The notes below the pieces were generated by a model that saw only the letters and a program-made list of their open reading frames with translations, was not told the DNA's origin and made no database searches. DNA of 64,000 nt, taken from NCBI RefSeq assembly GCF_013009075.1, contig NZ_CP053108.1:744001-808000 (forward strand). The letters run 5' to 3'. Numbering within the stretch: position 1 is the first letter of the stretch; the number at the start of each line of letters is the position of its first letter. Origin of the DNA: Halomonas sp. TA22. GTDB lineage: Bacteria; Pseudomonadota; Gammaproteobacteria; Pseudomonadales; Halomonadaceae. A program made the position numbers and the translations under genes. Positions 17,244 to 26,723 of this stretch are shown one piece after another.

Positions 17244-17939
17244 TCAGACCTTGGCCGCCAGGCGCTGGGCCACGCCGAGCTGCTCCAGACGCGCCTTGAG
17301 CAGCTCGGGAAAGCGCTTGAACCAGGTCTGGTTGAGTGGCGATGGGTGAGGCAGCGGTGCCAGCTCGAAGGTCGCCGCGCGGCCATCCTCGAGGGTGAGC
17401 GTGGTGGTGTGGCAGGCCTCGAAGCGATCGTCACGCCGCCAGAATGCTTCAAGCGCCTGGCGCACGTCGCGCGGCTGGTTGATACCGAACCATAGAAAGG
17501 CTTCGCGGCCCAGGGTGATCACGTCGCGGCCCTGCCAGTATTCGATCAGCAGTTCGGCCATCAGCGGCTGGAAGCGCTTCTTGACGGCCATCGACCAGGC
17601 CTTGTTGCCAGTCGGTTTGTAGGGCACGGTATTGGCCCAGAACACATGGCGCCCCACCTCTCGCGAGGCCTCGAAGTCGGGCAGCGGCTCGCCATGCATG
17701 GCCAGATAGAGCCCCTGACGCACCTTCTGCCCACCACTTCCGATGAACGGCTCGCCCCACTTCACCTCCTGCTTGCCCGGGTCGCGCCCGAAGAAGCCCA
17801 CCGGAGCGTCGCGGGGGCCTAGACCGATGATCGGCTCGAGGGGATCCTTGTCGAACTCCCGATAGGTAGGGAGATCGGCGCCTTCGAGATGCTGCGCCTC
17901 GCGGCGAAACGCCTCGCGCATTGTATCGTCGAGCGGCAT
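17244..17939 (-). CDS. uracil-DNA glycosylase-superfamily protein
   Basis: The 231-residue protein has the two superfamily motifs: GRDPGKQEVKWGEPFIG near residue 50, the position of the water-activating motif, and LPHPSPLNQTWF near residue 200, the DNA-minor-groove HPSPL loop. FWANTVPYKPTGNK resembles the base-recognition segment of family 4/5-like enzymes. It probably removes uracil or a related lesion from DNA. No cysteine cluster typical of family 4 iron-sulfur enzymes is evident, so it belongs to a different subgroup. It lies 48 bases downstream of gloA on the same strand. Confidence 0.8.
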   Translation of the reverse strand: MPLDDTMREAFRREAQHLEGADLPTYREFDKDPLEPIIGLGPRDAPVGFFGRDPGKQEVKWGEPFIGSGGQKVRQGLYLAMHGEPLPDFEASREVGRHVFWANTVPYKPTGNKAWSMAVKKRFQPLMAELLIEYWQGRDVITLGREAFLWFGINQPRDVRQALEAFWRRDDRFEACHTTTLTLEDGRAATFELAPLPHPSPLNQTWFKRFPELLKARLEQLGVAQRLAAKV

Positions 17940-17987
17940 GTGCTCCTCCTTGAGCGAAGCTCCTTCTTGGGCGAAACGGCCTGGCTG

Positions 17988-18428
17988 TCACCAGCTGCCG
18001 GTATTCTCCATTGAAGCCCAGGGCTCCTGGGGCGGCAACGCCTCGCCTTCCTGCAGCAGCTCGACGGAGATGCCATCGGGGCTGCGCACGAAGGCCATGT
18101 GGCCATCACGCGGCGGACGGTTGATGGTCACGCCGTTGTCCTGGAGATGCTGGCACAGCGCATAGATATCGTCGACACGATAGGCCAGATGGCCGAAGTT
18201 GCGCCCACCGCCATACTCCTCGGGGTCCCAGTTGTAGGTCAATTCAAGCTCCGGTGCCTGGCGTTCGGTGCTGCGCGCCTCGTCCTGCGGTGCAGCAAGA
18301 AAGATCAGCGTAAAGCGCCCCTTCTCGCTCTCCTTGCGACGCACCTCCTTCAGTCCCAGCAAGTCGCAGTAGAAATGCAGCGAGGCGTCAAGATCACTGA
18401 CGCGTACCATGGTGTGCAGATACTGCAT
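17988..18428 (-). CDS. gloA: lactoylglutathione lyase (glyoxalase I)
   Basis: The 146-residue protein has the two-repeat glyoxalase I fold with likely metal ligands His5, Glu62, His80 and Glu123, and the family phrase [12 protein letters not shown]. It converts the hemithioacetal of methylglyoxal and glutathione to S-lactoylglutathione. Its length is that of the Ni/Co-type bacterial enzymes. Start: an in-frame GTG 21 bases upstream (18449) is possible, but the ATG at 18428 gives the standard N-terminus [12 protein letters not shown]. It is the second gene of a DUF411-gloA-glycosylase run. Confidence 0.93.
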   Translation of the reverse strand: MQYLHTMVRVSDLDASLHFYCDLLGLKEVRRKESEKGRFTLIFLAAPQDEARSTERQAPELELTYNWDPEEYGGGRNFGHLAYRVDDIYALCQHLQDNGVTINRPPRDGHMAFVRSPDGISVELLQEGEALPPQEPWASMENTGSW

Positions 18429-18445
18429 GTCGTCGCTTCTCCCAG

Positions 18446-18895
18446 TCACTGTTGCATATAGCGCTGGAACACCTCGGGCTCCTCGCCCTGGCGCCAGCTG
18501 ATCACCTCATAGTCATCGACACGACCGGTCTCCATGCCCGGCGAGCCATGCGGCATGCCCGGCACGGCCAGACCGACAATGTCGCTGCCCTCTTCGAGCA
18601 GGCGGCGAATGTCGGCGGCCGGCACATGGCCTTCGATCACGTAGCCATCGACCAGCGCAGTATGACAGGAAGCCAGGGCGGGCGGCACACCGTGCTCGGC
18701 CTTCACCGCGCGCATGTCGCGGGCATCGTGAGCATGCACGACGAAGCCCTCGGCCTCGAGGTGCTCGGCCCAGGCCGAACAGCATCCACAGTTGGGATCC
18801 TTGAACATCTCGACCATGGGTTCGCTGGCCCAGGAAGCGGTGGCCATCAAGGCGAGCAGCGAACCCGCCACACTACGACGAATAGAAGGGATCAT
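18446..18895 (-). CDS. DUF411 periplasmic metal-binding-type protein
   Basis: The 149-residue product has a signal peptide ([20 protein letters not shown]) and the DUF411 signature [11 protein letters not shown], with Cys36, Cys38 and Cys39, plus later [22 protein letters not shown]411 proteins often accompany copper-handling genes and are thought to bind metal through these cysteines; no copper genes are adjacent here. The ATG at 18895 is chosen because it directly precedes the signal peptide. It begins a likely operon with gloA 17 bases downstream, and an unusual set of inverted repeats lies just upstream. Confidence 0.85.
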   Translation of the reverse strand: MIPSIRRSVAGSLLALMATASWASEPMVEMFKDPNCGCCSAWAEHLEAEGFVVHAHDARDMRAVKAEHGVPPALASCHTALVDGYVIEGHVPAADIRRLLEEGSDIVGLAVPGMPHGSPGMETGRVDDYEVISWRQGEEPEVFQRYMQQ

Positions 18896-18935
18896 GACAA
18901 TCGACTCCAGAAACAGAAAAGCGGTAAAGGCATCA

Positions 18936-18977
18936 TGGCAAGCCCGGCAAGGCTTGCCAATGCCGAAGCCTGGCAAG
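18936..18977. repeat. three phased copies of TGGCAAG upstream of the DUF411 gene
   Basis: TGGCAAG occurs at 18936-18942, inverted (CTTGCCA) at 18953-18959 and again direct at 18971-18977, with centres 17-18 bases apart. The first two copies extend to a nine-base dyad (TGGCAAGCC/GGCTTGCCA). The block is 40-82 bases upstream of the DUF411 start and could be an operator or a 5'-leader hairpin. Confidence 0.5.
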
Positions 18978-19080
18978 CGAGTAGCAATGAGGCATTATCA
19001 TGATCTGGCGCAGCATTGGGCATTCCAGCATCATGCGTGACTGGCCCGTAAGACTGACAGGATAAGGAGATTGTTCCCCC

Positions 19081-20145
19081 ATGGATTCGCTTACCCAGGC
19101 GGTACTCGGTGCCGCCGTGGGCGGGGCCGTGCTCGGCCGCCGCCTAGGACGCAAGGCGTTGCTGATCGGTGCCGCCCTCGGCACTCTGCCCGACTTGGAT
19201 GTGCTCATCGACTACGGCGATGCCGTGGCCAACTTCACCGAGCATCGCGGCTTCAGCCACTCGCTGTTCGTGCTCAGCGGATTGGGTACGCTGCTGGCGG
19301 CACTGTGCTCGCGTTTCGCCCCGGCCCGAGACATCCCCTTTCGTCACTGGTGGCTGTTCTTCGTGCTTTGCCTGACCACCCACCCGTTGCTCGATGCACT
19401 GACCACCTACGGTACCCAGCTGTGGTGGCCGCTGGAGGTACACCCCAGCGGTTGGCCGGTCATCTTCATCATTGACCCGCTCTATACCCTTCCTCTACTG
19501 GTGGGCGTCATCGTGGCGCTGTTCACTGGCAATGGACGCCGGGCGCCGGCTTGGGGCCTGGCGCTCTCCTGCGCCTATCTACTCTTCGCGTTAGGCGCCA
19601 AGGCGGTGATCGAGAGCCGCCTGGAACCAGCGCTGGCCGAACGCGGACTCGACGAGGCCCCGCGACTGGTGCAGCCAAGCCCCTTCAATACCCTGCTGTG
19701 GCGGGTCACGCTCATCGAGGGTGACGATCATTACGAGGGGCTGATGGGTCTTTTCGATGGCGATGCGCCCTTGCAGCTGGAGCGTTTTTCCCGGGGGGCG
19801 CAATGGCAGGAGCAGGCCCTGGCGCTTCCCGCAGGCGAGCGCCTCGGCTGGTTCGCCGGCCCCTTCCTGCGCTACGAGGTCCATGACCATGGCGACACGC
19901 CGGCACTGGCCGCCACCGACCTGCGCCTGGGCTTTCCCGGCTTTCACCCGTTCACCTTCACCCTGGCCACCCGCGACGAGGAAGGCTGGCAACCTCAGTA
20001 TACGGAGCAGCTCGAGCTCGATAGCGAGTCTCGCGGCGATCGCGACGCATTGACGCAACTGGCGCGGCGCATCTTCGATGCCGGACGGCGGTTATGCCTG
20101 GGCGAGCATGTCGAAGCCCGGTGGCATACCGAGGAGAGCTGCTAG
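19081..20145 (+). CDS. YdjM/DUF457-type membrane-bound metal-dependent hydrolase
   Basis: The 354-residue protein starts DSLTQAVLGAAVGGAVLG, a typical opening of the family, and has the metal-site motifs GTLPDLDVLIDY, HRGFSHSLF and TTHPLLDALTTYGTQLWWP within the first 120 residues, interleaved with membrane helices. The C-terminal half is soluble and less conserved. Relatives are annotated as membrane-bound hydrolases from the His/Asp pattern, without a proven substrate. The gene stands alone on this strand; a purine-rich AAGGAG lies eleven bases before the ATG. Confidence 0.85.
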   Translation: MDSLTQAVLGAAVGGAVLGRRLGRKALLIGAALGTLPDLDVLIDYGDAVANFTEHRGFSHSLFVLSGLGTLLAALCSRFAPARDIPFRHWWLFFVLCLTTHPLLDALTTYGTQLWWPLEVHPSGWPVIFIIDPLYTLPLLVGVIVALFTGNGRRAPAWGLALSCAYLLFALGAKAVIESRLEPALAERGLDEAPRLVQPSPFNTLLWRVTLIEGDDHYEGLMGLFDGDAPLQLERFSRGAQWQEQALALPAGERLGWFAGPFLRYEVHDHGDTPALAATDLRLGFPGFHPFTFTLATRDEEGWQPQYTEQLELDSESRGDRDALTQLARRIFDAGRRLCLGEHVEARWHTEESC

Positions 20146-20160
20146 CGAGTCATGGGTAGG

Positions 20161-20964
20161 TCAGGGTGCGATACCCTGCCCGCAGCCTCTGAGCGTTCTG
20201 CCGTCGATGCCGAGGGTGACGCGCACCGGGAAGGGATCGCCCTTCATGTCGTCGAAGCAGGCCCGCGCCTCGAGGCTCAGGGTGAAGGGCTGCGTGGCCT
20301 GGCCGCTGGTCAGCACCATGCGTCCTTCCTGGTTGTCGAGGGCCTCGACACGATAGGGCAGGGTCAGCTCCCGCTCGCCATAGTCGAGCAGCAGCGTGAG
20401 GCGTGGGGCATCGTGATCGAGACTCACCACCCAGCCCGGCTCGTTGCCACGTCCGTGGAACATCACCCCGGGCCGGTCGATGCGCGTCATGCTGCGCCTG
20501 GTCATATCGCGCTGGCAGGCGAGCCGCCCATTATTGCTCTCCACCAGTGCCTCCTCACCCCTGTTCCAGAAGCTCAGGTCGTCGACCACATAGCGCGCGC
20601 CACTGGCCACCACGGCGGGCGCGAGACGATAGGCTCCCAGTTGCGACCACAGTCGCAGCTCGGCATCCGCCTGGGCCGAGACCAGATCCTGCGCTGGCTG
20701 GCAACGCCAGGAAGCGAACTCCCCCGCCCCGCCGGCAAAGAAGACCGAGGGCATCAACGGTGCCGGTTCGTGCACGAGCGCCTCTATCTCCACCTCGTTT
20801 CCCTGCGGGGAGATCGCCAGCGCCGCGGAACTATCGACTACCGCTGGCTTGCCCTGCTCCTGCACGGGAGGCGCCGAGGCGCACCCAGTCAATAGCAGAA
20901 TGCTGCCCATCACTATCCACGGGGCGGGGCGGCAGAGGCGAGGTTGGACAAGCGACGGCGGCAT
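20161..20964 (-). CDS. lipoprotein with MliC (lysozyme-inhibitor) domain and COG3650-type domain
   Basis: A 267-residue lipoprotein: the signal ends SILLLTGC with lipidated Cys28. Residues 85-152 resemble MliC/PliC inhibitors of c-type lysozyme (WRCQPAQD start, ASGARYVVDDLSFWNRGEEAL with the conserved SGxxY and FWxxGxEA elements, closing Cys150). Residues 168-267 carry a second unit beginning FHGRGNEPGWVVSLD, characteristic of the COG3650 membrane-protein group. It should sit in the outer membrane or periplasm and may protect peptidoglycan from lysozyme; that role is inferred from the first domain only. A ribosome site (AAGGAA) supports the chosen ATG. Confidence 0.8.
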   Translation of the reverse strand: MPPSLVQPRLCRPAPWIVMGSILLLTGCASAPPVQEQGKPAVVDSSAALAISPQGNEVEIEALVHEPAPLMPSVFFAGGAGEFASWRCQPAQDLVSAQADAELRLWSQLGAYRLAPAVVASGARYVVDDLSFWNRGEEALVESNNGRLACQRDMTRRSMTRIDRPGVMFHGRGNEPGWVVSLDHDAPRLTLLLDYGERELTLPYRVEALDNQEGRMVLTSGQATQPFTLSLEARACFDDMKGDPFPVRVTLGIDGRTLRGCGQGIAP

Positions 20965-21009
20965 CGAGGGTTCCTTGTAGTCGGTCTAATCAGCGTCGGC
21001 CAAGCATAA

Positions 21010-21040
21010 CAGCCGCCGGGGCGTTTGGCCCCGGCGGCTG
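21010..21040 (-). terminator. terminator of metE
   Basis: A perfect 13-base stem (21010-21022 with 21028-21040) of GC-rich sequence and a five-base loop follows the metE stop by about 20 bases on the minus strand, then TTATGCTTGG. The T run is poor but the stem is very stable. Confidence 0.6.
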
Positions 21041-21061
21041 GTCGAGCGCTCGGCTTGCGCC

Positions 21062-23353
21062 CTAGGCGTGACGGCGGCGCAGCTCCCTGGCTGCCTCGAC
21101 CATGTTGGCCAGCGCCGGCTCGACTTCGGCCCACTGGCGAGTCTTGAGTCCGCAATCGGGATTGACCCATAGGCGCTCGACGGGAATGCGCTCCAGCGCT
21201 TTCTCCATCAACGCGACCATCCCGTCGATCTCGGGTACGTTGGGCGAATGGATGTCGTAGACTCCCGGCCCGATCTCGTTGGGATACTCGAAGCTCTGGA
21301 AGGCGTCGAGCAGTTCCATGTCGGAGCGCGAAGTCTCGATGGTGATCACGTCGGCATCCAGCGCGGAGATCGAGGCGATGATGTCGTTGAATTCCGAGTA
21401 ACACATGTGGGTGTGAATCTGGGTCTCGTCACGCACCACCGCCGCCGAGAGCTTAAAGCACTCCACCGCCCAGTCGAGATAGCCCTGCCATTCAACGCGA
21501 CGCAGCGGCAACCCCTCGCGCAGCGCCGGCTCGTCGATCTGGATCGCCTGGATACCCGCCGCCTCGAGATCGGCCACCTCGTCGCGCAGCGCAAGCGCAA
21601 TCTGCCGGCAGGTCATGGCACGCGGCTGGTCATCGCGCACGAAGGACCACTGCAGAATCGTCACCGGGCCGGTGAGCATACCCTTCATCGGCTTGTCGAT
21701 AAGCGTCTGGGCATAGGCGCTCCAGCGTACCGTCATGGGCGCTGGACGGCTAACGTCACCGAAGATCACCGGTGGCTTGACGCAGCGCGAGCCATAACTC
21801 TGCACCCAGCCGAAGCGGGTGAAGGCGAAGCCCTCGAGCAACTCCCCGAAGTACTCGACCATGTCGTTGCGCTCCGGTTCGCCATGCACCGGCATGTCCA
21901 GCCCAAGCGCCTCCTGGCGCGCCACGGCGTAGGCGATCTCGTCGCGCATCCGCGCCTCGTACTCCGCCTCGCCAAGCTCGCCGGCCTTGAGCGCCCGGCG
22001 CGCGTCGCGAATCTCACCGGTCTGCGGGAAGGAGCCGATGGTAGTGGTCGGAAACGGCGGCAGCTTGAGGTGCGTGCGTTGCGTTGCGGCACGCTGCGGA
22101 TAGGCGCTGGTTCGCTCGACATCGTTCGCCGTCACCTGCCTTAGCCGTTCGGCCACGGCGGGCCTGTGAATGCGCGTGGAGCGGCGCCGCGCTTCGCTGG
22201 CTTGGCTCGATACTTGCAGTCGCGCATCGTCATCGGGGCTGGCGCGATTGTCGAGTAGCCGCGCCAGGCTCGCCACCTCGTCTAGCTTCTGGCGGGCAAA
22301 AGCGAGCCAGCTCTTGAGTTCGCCGTCAAGCTCGGTCTCCGCCTCGAGATCCACCGGTACGTGCAGCAGCGAACAGCTCGGCGCCAGCCACAGCCGATTG
22401 CCAAGACGCAGCCTCGCCTCGCCGAATGTCTCGCGCAGCACGGCCAGATCGGCGCGCCAGATATTCCTGCCGTCGATGGCCCCTATCGAGAGCACCTTGT
22501 AGCCGGGCAGGTGGTCGATGACCGTGGTCACCTGGCCGGGGGCGCGTACCGCATCGATGTGCAGCCCATCTACCGGTAGGCTCACCGCCAGTTGCAGATT
22601 GTCGCCAAGGCCACCGAAGTAGGTGGCTAGCAGCAACTTGACCGGGGCCGATTGCAATTTGCTGTACGCCACCTCGAAGCCCTGTTTCCAGGCCTGAGGC
22701 AGGTCCTGAACCAAGGCCGGCTCGTCGAGCTGCACCCACTCAACGCCTTGGCCGGCAAGCCTTGAGAGAATCTCGCCATAGACCGGCACGATCTCGTCGA
22801 GCAGCGTCAGGCGATCGAACTGCGGATCGTCACCCTTGACCTTGCCCAGCCACAACCAGGTCAGCGGTCCGGTGAGTGCGACCTTGACCGCATGACCGGC
22901 GGCCAGTGCCTCGTCGACCTCAGCAAAAAGACGCTCGCAAGCAAGCTGGAAGCGTTGACCGGCGTGCAGTTCAGGGACTAGATAGTGGTAATTGGTATCG
23001 AAATATTTGGTCATCTCGCAGGCGGCAGCCGGCGTTCCACTGGGAGCGCGCCCCCGGGCCATGCGAAAGCTGGTATCGATATCCACTTCGCCATCGACGC
23101 GACCGAAGCGCGCCGGCACTGCTCCCAACATCACCGAAACGTTGAGCACCTGATCGTAGAAGGCGAAGTCGCCCACCGTGACCAGATCGAGCCCGGCGTC
23201 ACGCTGCGCCTTCCAATGCCGTTGGCGCAGCTCACGTCCGGTGAGTTCCAGAGCCGCCTGGTCAATGGCGCCCGCCCAGTAGGCCTCGGTGGCCTTTTTC
23301 AGTTCGCGATTCGCGCCGATGCGCGGATAGCCTAGTGTGTGAGCCAGCGTCAT
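21062..23353 (-). CDS. metE: cobalamin-independent methionine synthase MetE
   Basis: The 763-residue protein starts [20 protein letters not shown], the typical MetE N-terminus, and has the zinc ligands of the C-terminal barrel: His649 and Cys651 in [12 protein letters not shown] and Cys734 in NPDCGLKTR. It transfers a methyl group from methyl-tetrahydropteroyl-polyglutamate to homocysteine without B12. It is transcribed divergently from metR, whose product normally activates it with homocysteine as coactivator. AGAGGA eight bases upstream supports the ATG. Confidence 0.97.
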   Translation of the reverse strand: MTLAHTLGYPRIGANRELKKATEAYWAGAIDQAALELTGRELRQRHWKAQRDAGLDLVTVGDFAFYDQVLNVSVMLGAVPARFGRVDGEVDIDTSFRMARGRAPSGTPAAACEMTKYFDTNYHYLVPELHAGQRFQLACERLFAEVDEALAAGHAVKVALTGPLTWLWLGKVKGDDPQFDRLTLLDEIVPVYGEILSRLAGQGVEWVQLDEPALVQDLPQAWKQGFEVAYSKLQSAPVKLLLATYFGGLGDNLQLAVSLPVDGLHIDAVRAPGQVTTVIDHLPGYKVLSIGAIDGRNIWRADLAVLRETFGEARLRLGNRLWLAPSCSLLHVPVDLEAETELDGELKSWLAFARQKLDEVASLARLLDNRASPDDDARLQVSSQASEARRRSTRIHRPAVAERLRQVTANDVERTSAYPQRAATQRTHLKLPPFPTTTIGSFPQTGEIRDARRALKAGELGEAEYEARMRDEIAYAVARQEALGLDMPVHGEPERNDMVEYFGELLEGFAFTRFGWVQSYGSRCVKPPVIFGDVSRPAPMTVRWSAYAQTLIDKPMKGMLTGPVTILQWSFVRDDQPRAMTCRQIALALRDEVADLEAAGIQAIQIDEPALREGLPLRRVEWQGYLDWAVECFKLSAAVVRDETQIHTHMCYSEFNDIIASISALDADVITIETSRSDMELLDAFQSFEYPNEIGPGVYDIHSPNVPEIDGMVALMEKALERIPVERLWVNPDCGLKTRQWAEVEPALANMVEAARELRRRHA

Positions 23354-23486
23354 GATTTATATCCTCTAGGAATTAGCGAATAAAATTGGGAAAAATTTCT
23401 TCATAAGGATGCGATCAGTGTCGCTGGCGGTATAAAATGAATCAAACTAAATTAAATCATCATAATCGTGAGAATATCTAATAAAT
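23354..23486. promoter_or_regulatory. divergent metE-metR control region
   Basis: This 133-base AT-rich spacer separates metE and metR start codons. The divergent order is the classical MetR-controlled arrangement, so MetR sites are expected here. No exact TGAA-N5-TTCA site was found; runs such as TGGGAAAAATTTCTTCA and the TGAATCAAACTAAATTAAATC stretch are candidates only. Confidence 0.45.
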
Positions 23487-24401
23487 ATGCTCGATTTACG
23501 CCATCTCCGCACGCTGATCGCCTTGCGTGATGCCGGCTCCCTGGTGGAGGCCGCCGAGCGAGTGCACCTGACTCAGTCGGCGCTGTCGCACCAGATCAAA
23601 GATCTCGAGGAGCGGGTCGGCAGCCCGCTGTTCCTGCGCAAGACACGTCCGGTGGAGTTCACCCGTGCCGGTCAGCGGCTACTTGCCTTGGCCGAGCAGA
23701 TCCTGCCCCAGGTACGCATGGCGGAGCGTGACCTGGCACGCCTGGCCGGCAACGAGCAGGGACGCTTGCATATGGCCATCGAGTGTCACAGCTGCTTTCA
23801 GTGGCTGATGCCGACCATCGATCACTTTCGCGACCACTGGCCAGAAGTGGAGGTGGACATCCCCAGCGGCCACCATTTCGATCCACTGCCGGCGCTCTCC
23901 CGGGAACAACTCGACCTGGTGATCACCGCCGACCCGCAACCGCTCCCCGGGGTCGTCTATGAGCCGCTGTTCCGTTACGAAGGGTTGCTGGCCGTCGCCA
24001 AGCAGCACCCACTCGCCACGCGTCAATGGGCCACCCCCGAGGATCTGGCCGAGGAGACGCTGATCACCTATCCGGTGGAGCACTCGCGACTGGATATCTT
24101 CAGTCAGTTCCTCGATCCGGCCAGCGTTCGCCCCAAGGAGATCCGGACGGCCGAGCTGACCATCATGATGATGCAACTGGTGGCCAGCGGGCGCGGGGTA
24201 TGCTCGCTGCCCAGCTGGGCACTTACCGAGTATCTGGAGCGCGACTACGTACGGGGTGTCATGCTCGGCGAGGAGGGTATGTGGAGCACGCTGTTCGCCG
24301 CGATCCGCGAAGAGAGTCGCGACGCGGCCTGGATGGAGGATTTTCTGCGCACCGCGCGGGAGACCTCCTTTGCGGTGCTGGAGGGGGTCAGGCCTGCTTG
24401 A
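23487..24401 (+). CDS. metR: LysR-family regulator of methionine biosynthesis MetR
   Basis: The 304-residue protein has an N-terminal LysR winged helix-turn-helix (RHLRTLIALRDAGSLVEAAE, then LTQSALSHQIKDLEE) and a periplasmic-binding-like effector domain with MAIECHSCFQWLMP and ITADPQPLPG segments characteristic of MetR. It should activate metE in response to homocysteine. Position opposite metE confirms the assignment. Its last 14 bases overlap the end of the convergent sensor-kinase gene. Confidence 0.93.
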   Translation: MLDLRHLRTLIALRDAGSLVEAAERVHLTQSALSHQIKDLEERVGSPLFLRKTRPVEFTRAGQRLLALAEQILPQVRMAERDLARLAGNEQGRLHMAIECHSCFQWLMPTIDHFRDHWPEVEVDIPSGHHFDPLPALSREQLDLVITADPQPLPGVVYEPLFRYEGLLAVAKQHPLATRQWATPEDLAEETLITYPVEHSRLDIFSQFLDPASVRPKEIRTAELTIMMMQLVASGRGVCSLPSWALTEYLERDYVRGVMLGEEGMWSTLFAAIREESRDAAWMEDFLRTARETSFAVLEGVRPA

Positions 24402-26010
24402 TGCTCATGGCGGGCGCCGGCAGCAGCAGGCTAAAACGCGCGCCGCCCAAGGTGGGGCTGTCGTCGACCATGATGCTGCCGGCATGCGAGACCATGATCT
24501 TCTGCACGATCGACAACCCAAGGCCATACCCCCCAGAGCGACGCGTACGGCTGTCGTCGAGGCGGGCGAAGGGTTTGAAAATCTCCTGGCGATGCTTCTC
24601 GGGAACCCCGGGGCCATCGTCCTCGATATCGACACGTACCGATCGCGAATCGCGATACAGGGCGATTCGCACTCGTGTATCGGCATGCCGGCAGGCATTG
24701 GCCACCAGGTTCTGCAAGGCGCGCTGCAAGTAGCGAGGCTCGGCGGGAATCTCGATCTCCTCGCCCGGTACCAGGCTCAACTCGAGATGACGATGCAGCG
24801 GTGCCAGCGCCTCCACCACTCGTCCAGCCAAGGCGCGACACTCGACCGGCTCGAGGGCAAGCTCCGTCCCCTGAGCCTGATCGCTGCCAAGCCGCGCATA
24901 GGTGAGAATCTCGTCGATCAGGCCATTGAGCTCCTCGATATCGGCATCGACCCCCGAGAGCTGCCGGCGCACCGGCTCGCTGTCGGTCATGTCCTCGACC
25001 ATCTGCACCGCGAAGCGAATCCGGGCCACCGGAGTACGCAGCTCGTGGGAGACCGCACGGATCATCTCCTGCTGGGCACGCAGCAGTGACTGCACTTGTG
25101 TTGCCATGCCATTGAAGGCCATCCCCAGGCGGCCCAGAAAATCGCCGCTCTCGACCTTGACTCGGGTGTCCAGATGGCCGCCGGCGATGCGCGTGGCTGC
25201 GAGCTCGAGGCGTGCCATGCGCGCCTCGACGCCACGCACGATCAGGTAGATGGTGGCCGCCAGCACGACCAGCATGGCCACCAGCAGCAGCAATGACAGC
25301 GACAGCGGCATCGGTTCGAAGGCGGTGACCGGTCCGATCTGAACCCACTGGGCAGCCCCAACGTCATGGCGCAATTGCAGGTAGGCGGAGAGCGCCCAGT
25401 TTTCCGGTTGCAGACGCAGGATTACTTCGCCCTGGTAGAGCCGAGCCAGCTGACCGGAGTCGAGCACCTCGGGAGGCCGGTCAGTGAGGGTGACAGGCAG
25501 GGCGGTGCGCGACAGCGCCTCGACCCGTGCAACGCGCAGAGACTCATCCGCCAGCCATTCGCCCAGGCTTTCGGCCAGACCGCGCAGCTGCTGCTCGCTC
25601 AGCCCGCGCAACTCCGCTTCCAGCAGTAAAGGCTCACCGGGCAGGCGCTTGAGCAGACGCCAGCCTCGCTCGCCGCGCGGCGTGATCAGCACACGGCCAT
25701 CGGCGAGCCGCGAGCGTTCGAAGTAGTTGAGCGAAAAGTGTTCGACCTCTCCCACTCTCAGCCCGATGTCCCAGCGATCACTATGCTGGGAAAGCCAGCT
25801 TGGGCGCGCCTCCTCGGGCTGCTCAGCCAACTGGCTGACCAGTAGCAGCATCGGCGCTTCGGCGAGTTGCTCGCGGTAATGTTCGCGGCGCACCTGATCG
25901 ACCATGGCAAAGCCGGCCAATGCCAGGCTGAAGGTGGCTACCAGAGCCAGGGCCATCAGCATATAGGTTCGCAGGAAGGTGCTGTCGGCCAGCGGGCGCA
26001 ACATCGCCAT
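24388..26010 (-). CDS. rstB: RstB-like sensor histidine kinase
   Basis: The 540-residue protein has an N-terminal membrane helix, a long periplasmic domain, a second helix near residue 245, a HAMP segment (LELAATRIAGGHLDTRVKVE), the phosphoacceptor His322 in AVSHELRTPVARIR, and ATPase boxes NLVANACRHAD, DIEDDGPGVP and GGYGLGLSIVQK. E. coli RstB has about 433 residues, so the sensing region here is clearly larger. The signal is unknown. The ATG overlaps the regulator stop by one base (TGATG). The 3' end overlaps metR by 14 bases. Confidence 0.88.
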   Translation of the reverse strand: MAMLRPLADSTFLRTYMLMALALVATFSLALAGFAMVDQVRREHYREQLAEAPMLLLVSQLAEQPEEARPSWLSQHSDRWDIGLRVGEVEHFSLNYFERSRLADGRVLITPRGERGWRLLKRLPGEPLLLEAELRGLSEQQLRGLAESLGEWLADESLRVARVEALSRTALPVTLTDRPPEVLDSGQLARLYQGEVILRLQPENWALSAYLQLRHDVGAAQWVQIGPVTAFEPMPLSLSLLLLVAMLVVLAATIYLIVRGVEARMARLELAATRIAGGHLDTRVKVESGDFLGRLGMAFNGMATQVQSLLRAQQEMIRAVSHELRTPVARIRFAVQMVEDMTDSEPVRRQLSGVDADIEELNGLIDEILTYARLGSDQAQGTELALEPVECRALAGRVVEALAPLHRHLELSLVPGEEIEIPAEPRYLQRALQNLVANACRHADTRVRIALYRDSRSVRVDIEDDGPGVPEKHRQEIFKPFARLDDSRTRRSGGYGLGLSIVQKIMVSHAGSIMVDDSPTLGGARFSLLLPAPAMSIKQA

Positions 26011-26723
26011 CAACCATCCTTGACGAAGAGATAGCCTTTGCTGCGAACGGTCTTGATGCGGTGGGGATGATTGGGATCATCGCCGATCTTGGGCCGGATT
26101 CGCGATACGCGCACGTCGATGGAGCGATCCTGCCCGTCATACTTGATGCCGCGCAGCTGAGAGAATATCTCCTCACGCGTCAATACCCGACCGGAGTGGC
26201 TCGCCAACAGCCACAGTAGATCGAATTCGGCACTGGTCAAGTCAATGCGAGCGCCTTCCAGCCAGGCTTCGCGGGTGGCGCTGTCGATCACCAGATTATT
26301 GAAGGTGAGCCGCGACTCGCCCACCGCTTCGCTGGCATCGCTTCTACGCATCAGCGCGCGCATGCGCGCCAGCAGCACCCGTGGCTGTACCGGCTTGGGC
26401 ACGTAATCGTCAGCCCCCATCTCGAGCCCCAGCACCTGGTCCATATCGTCAGTGCGGGCGGTCAGCATGAGGATCGGGCCGGCATAGTCGGGGCGCGCGC
26501 GGCGGCAGATCGACAGGCCATCTTCTCCCGGCAGCATCAGATCGAGGATCACCAGATCCGGTTGCAGATCAACGATTCGCTCGACACCGCGAGCGCCGTC
26601 GGGCTCCAGCGAAACGCGAAAGCCATTTGCTTCGAGATAGTCACGTGTGAGGCCGGCGAGGCGCTCATCGTCCTCGATGATCAGTACATGATCCTGGTCA
26701 TTGCTGTCCAAGCTATCGTCCAT
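26010..26723 (-). CDS. rstA: RstA-like OmpR-family response regulator
   Basis: The 237-residue protein has a receiver domain with phosphoacceptor Asp61 in LVILDLMLPGEDGL and the acidic pair in LIIEDDERL, then an OmpR-type winged helix (TREEIFSQLRGIKYDGQDRS, DVRVSRIRPKIGDDP, IKTVRSKGYLFV). This ending is very close to RstA. It is encoded directly ahead of its kinase. About 145 bases upstream are two adjacent ten-base direct repeats of the type OmpR-family dimers bind, suggesting autoregulation. Confidence 0.88.
   Translation of the reverse strand: MDDSLDSNDQDHVLIIEDDERLAGLTRDYLEANGFRVSLEPDGARGVERIVDLQPDLVILDLMLPGEDGLSICRRARPDYAGPILMLTARTDDMDQVLGLEMGADDYVPKPVQPRVLLARMRALMRRSDASEAVGESRLTFNNLVIDSATREAWLEGARIDLTSAEFDLLWLLASHSGRVLTREEIFSQLRGIKYDGQDRSIDVRVSRIRPKIGDDPNHPHRIKTVRSKGYLFVKDG

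Noticed and set aside
23354-23486. Exact MetR box between metE and metR
   Set aside because: No TGAA-N5-TTCA sequence is present; only loose AT-rich similarities were found, so no specific site is annotated.
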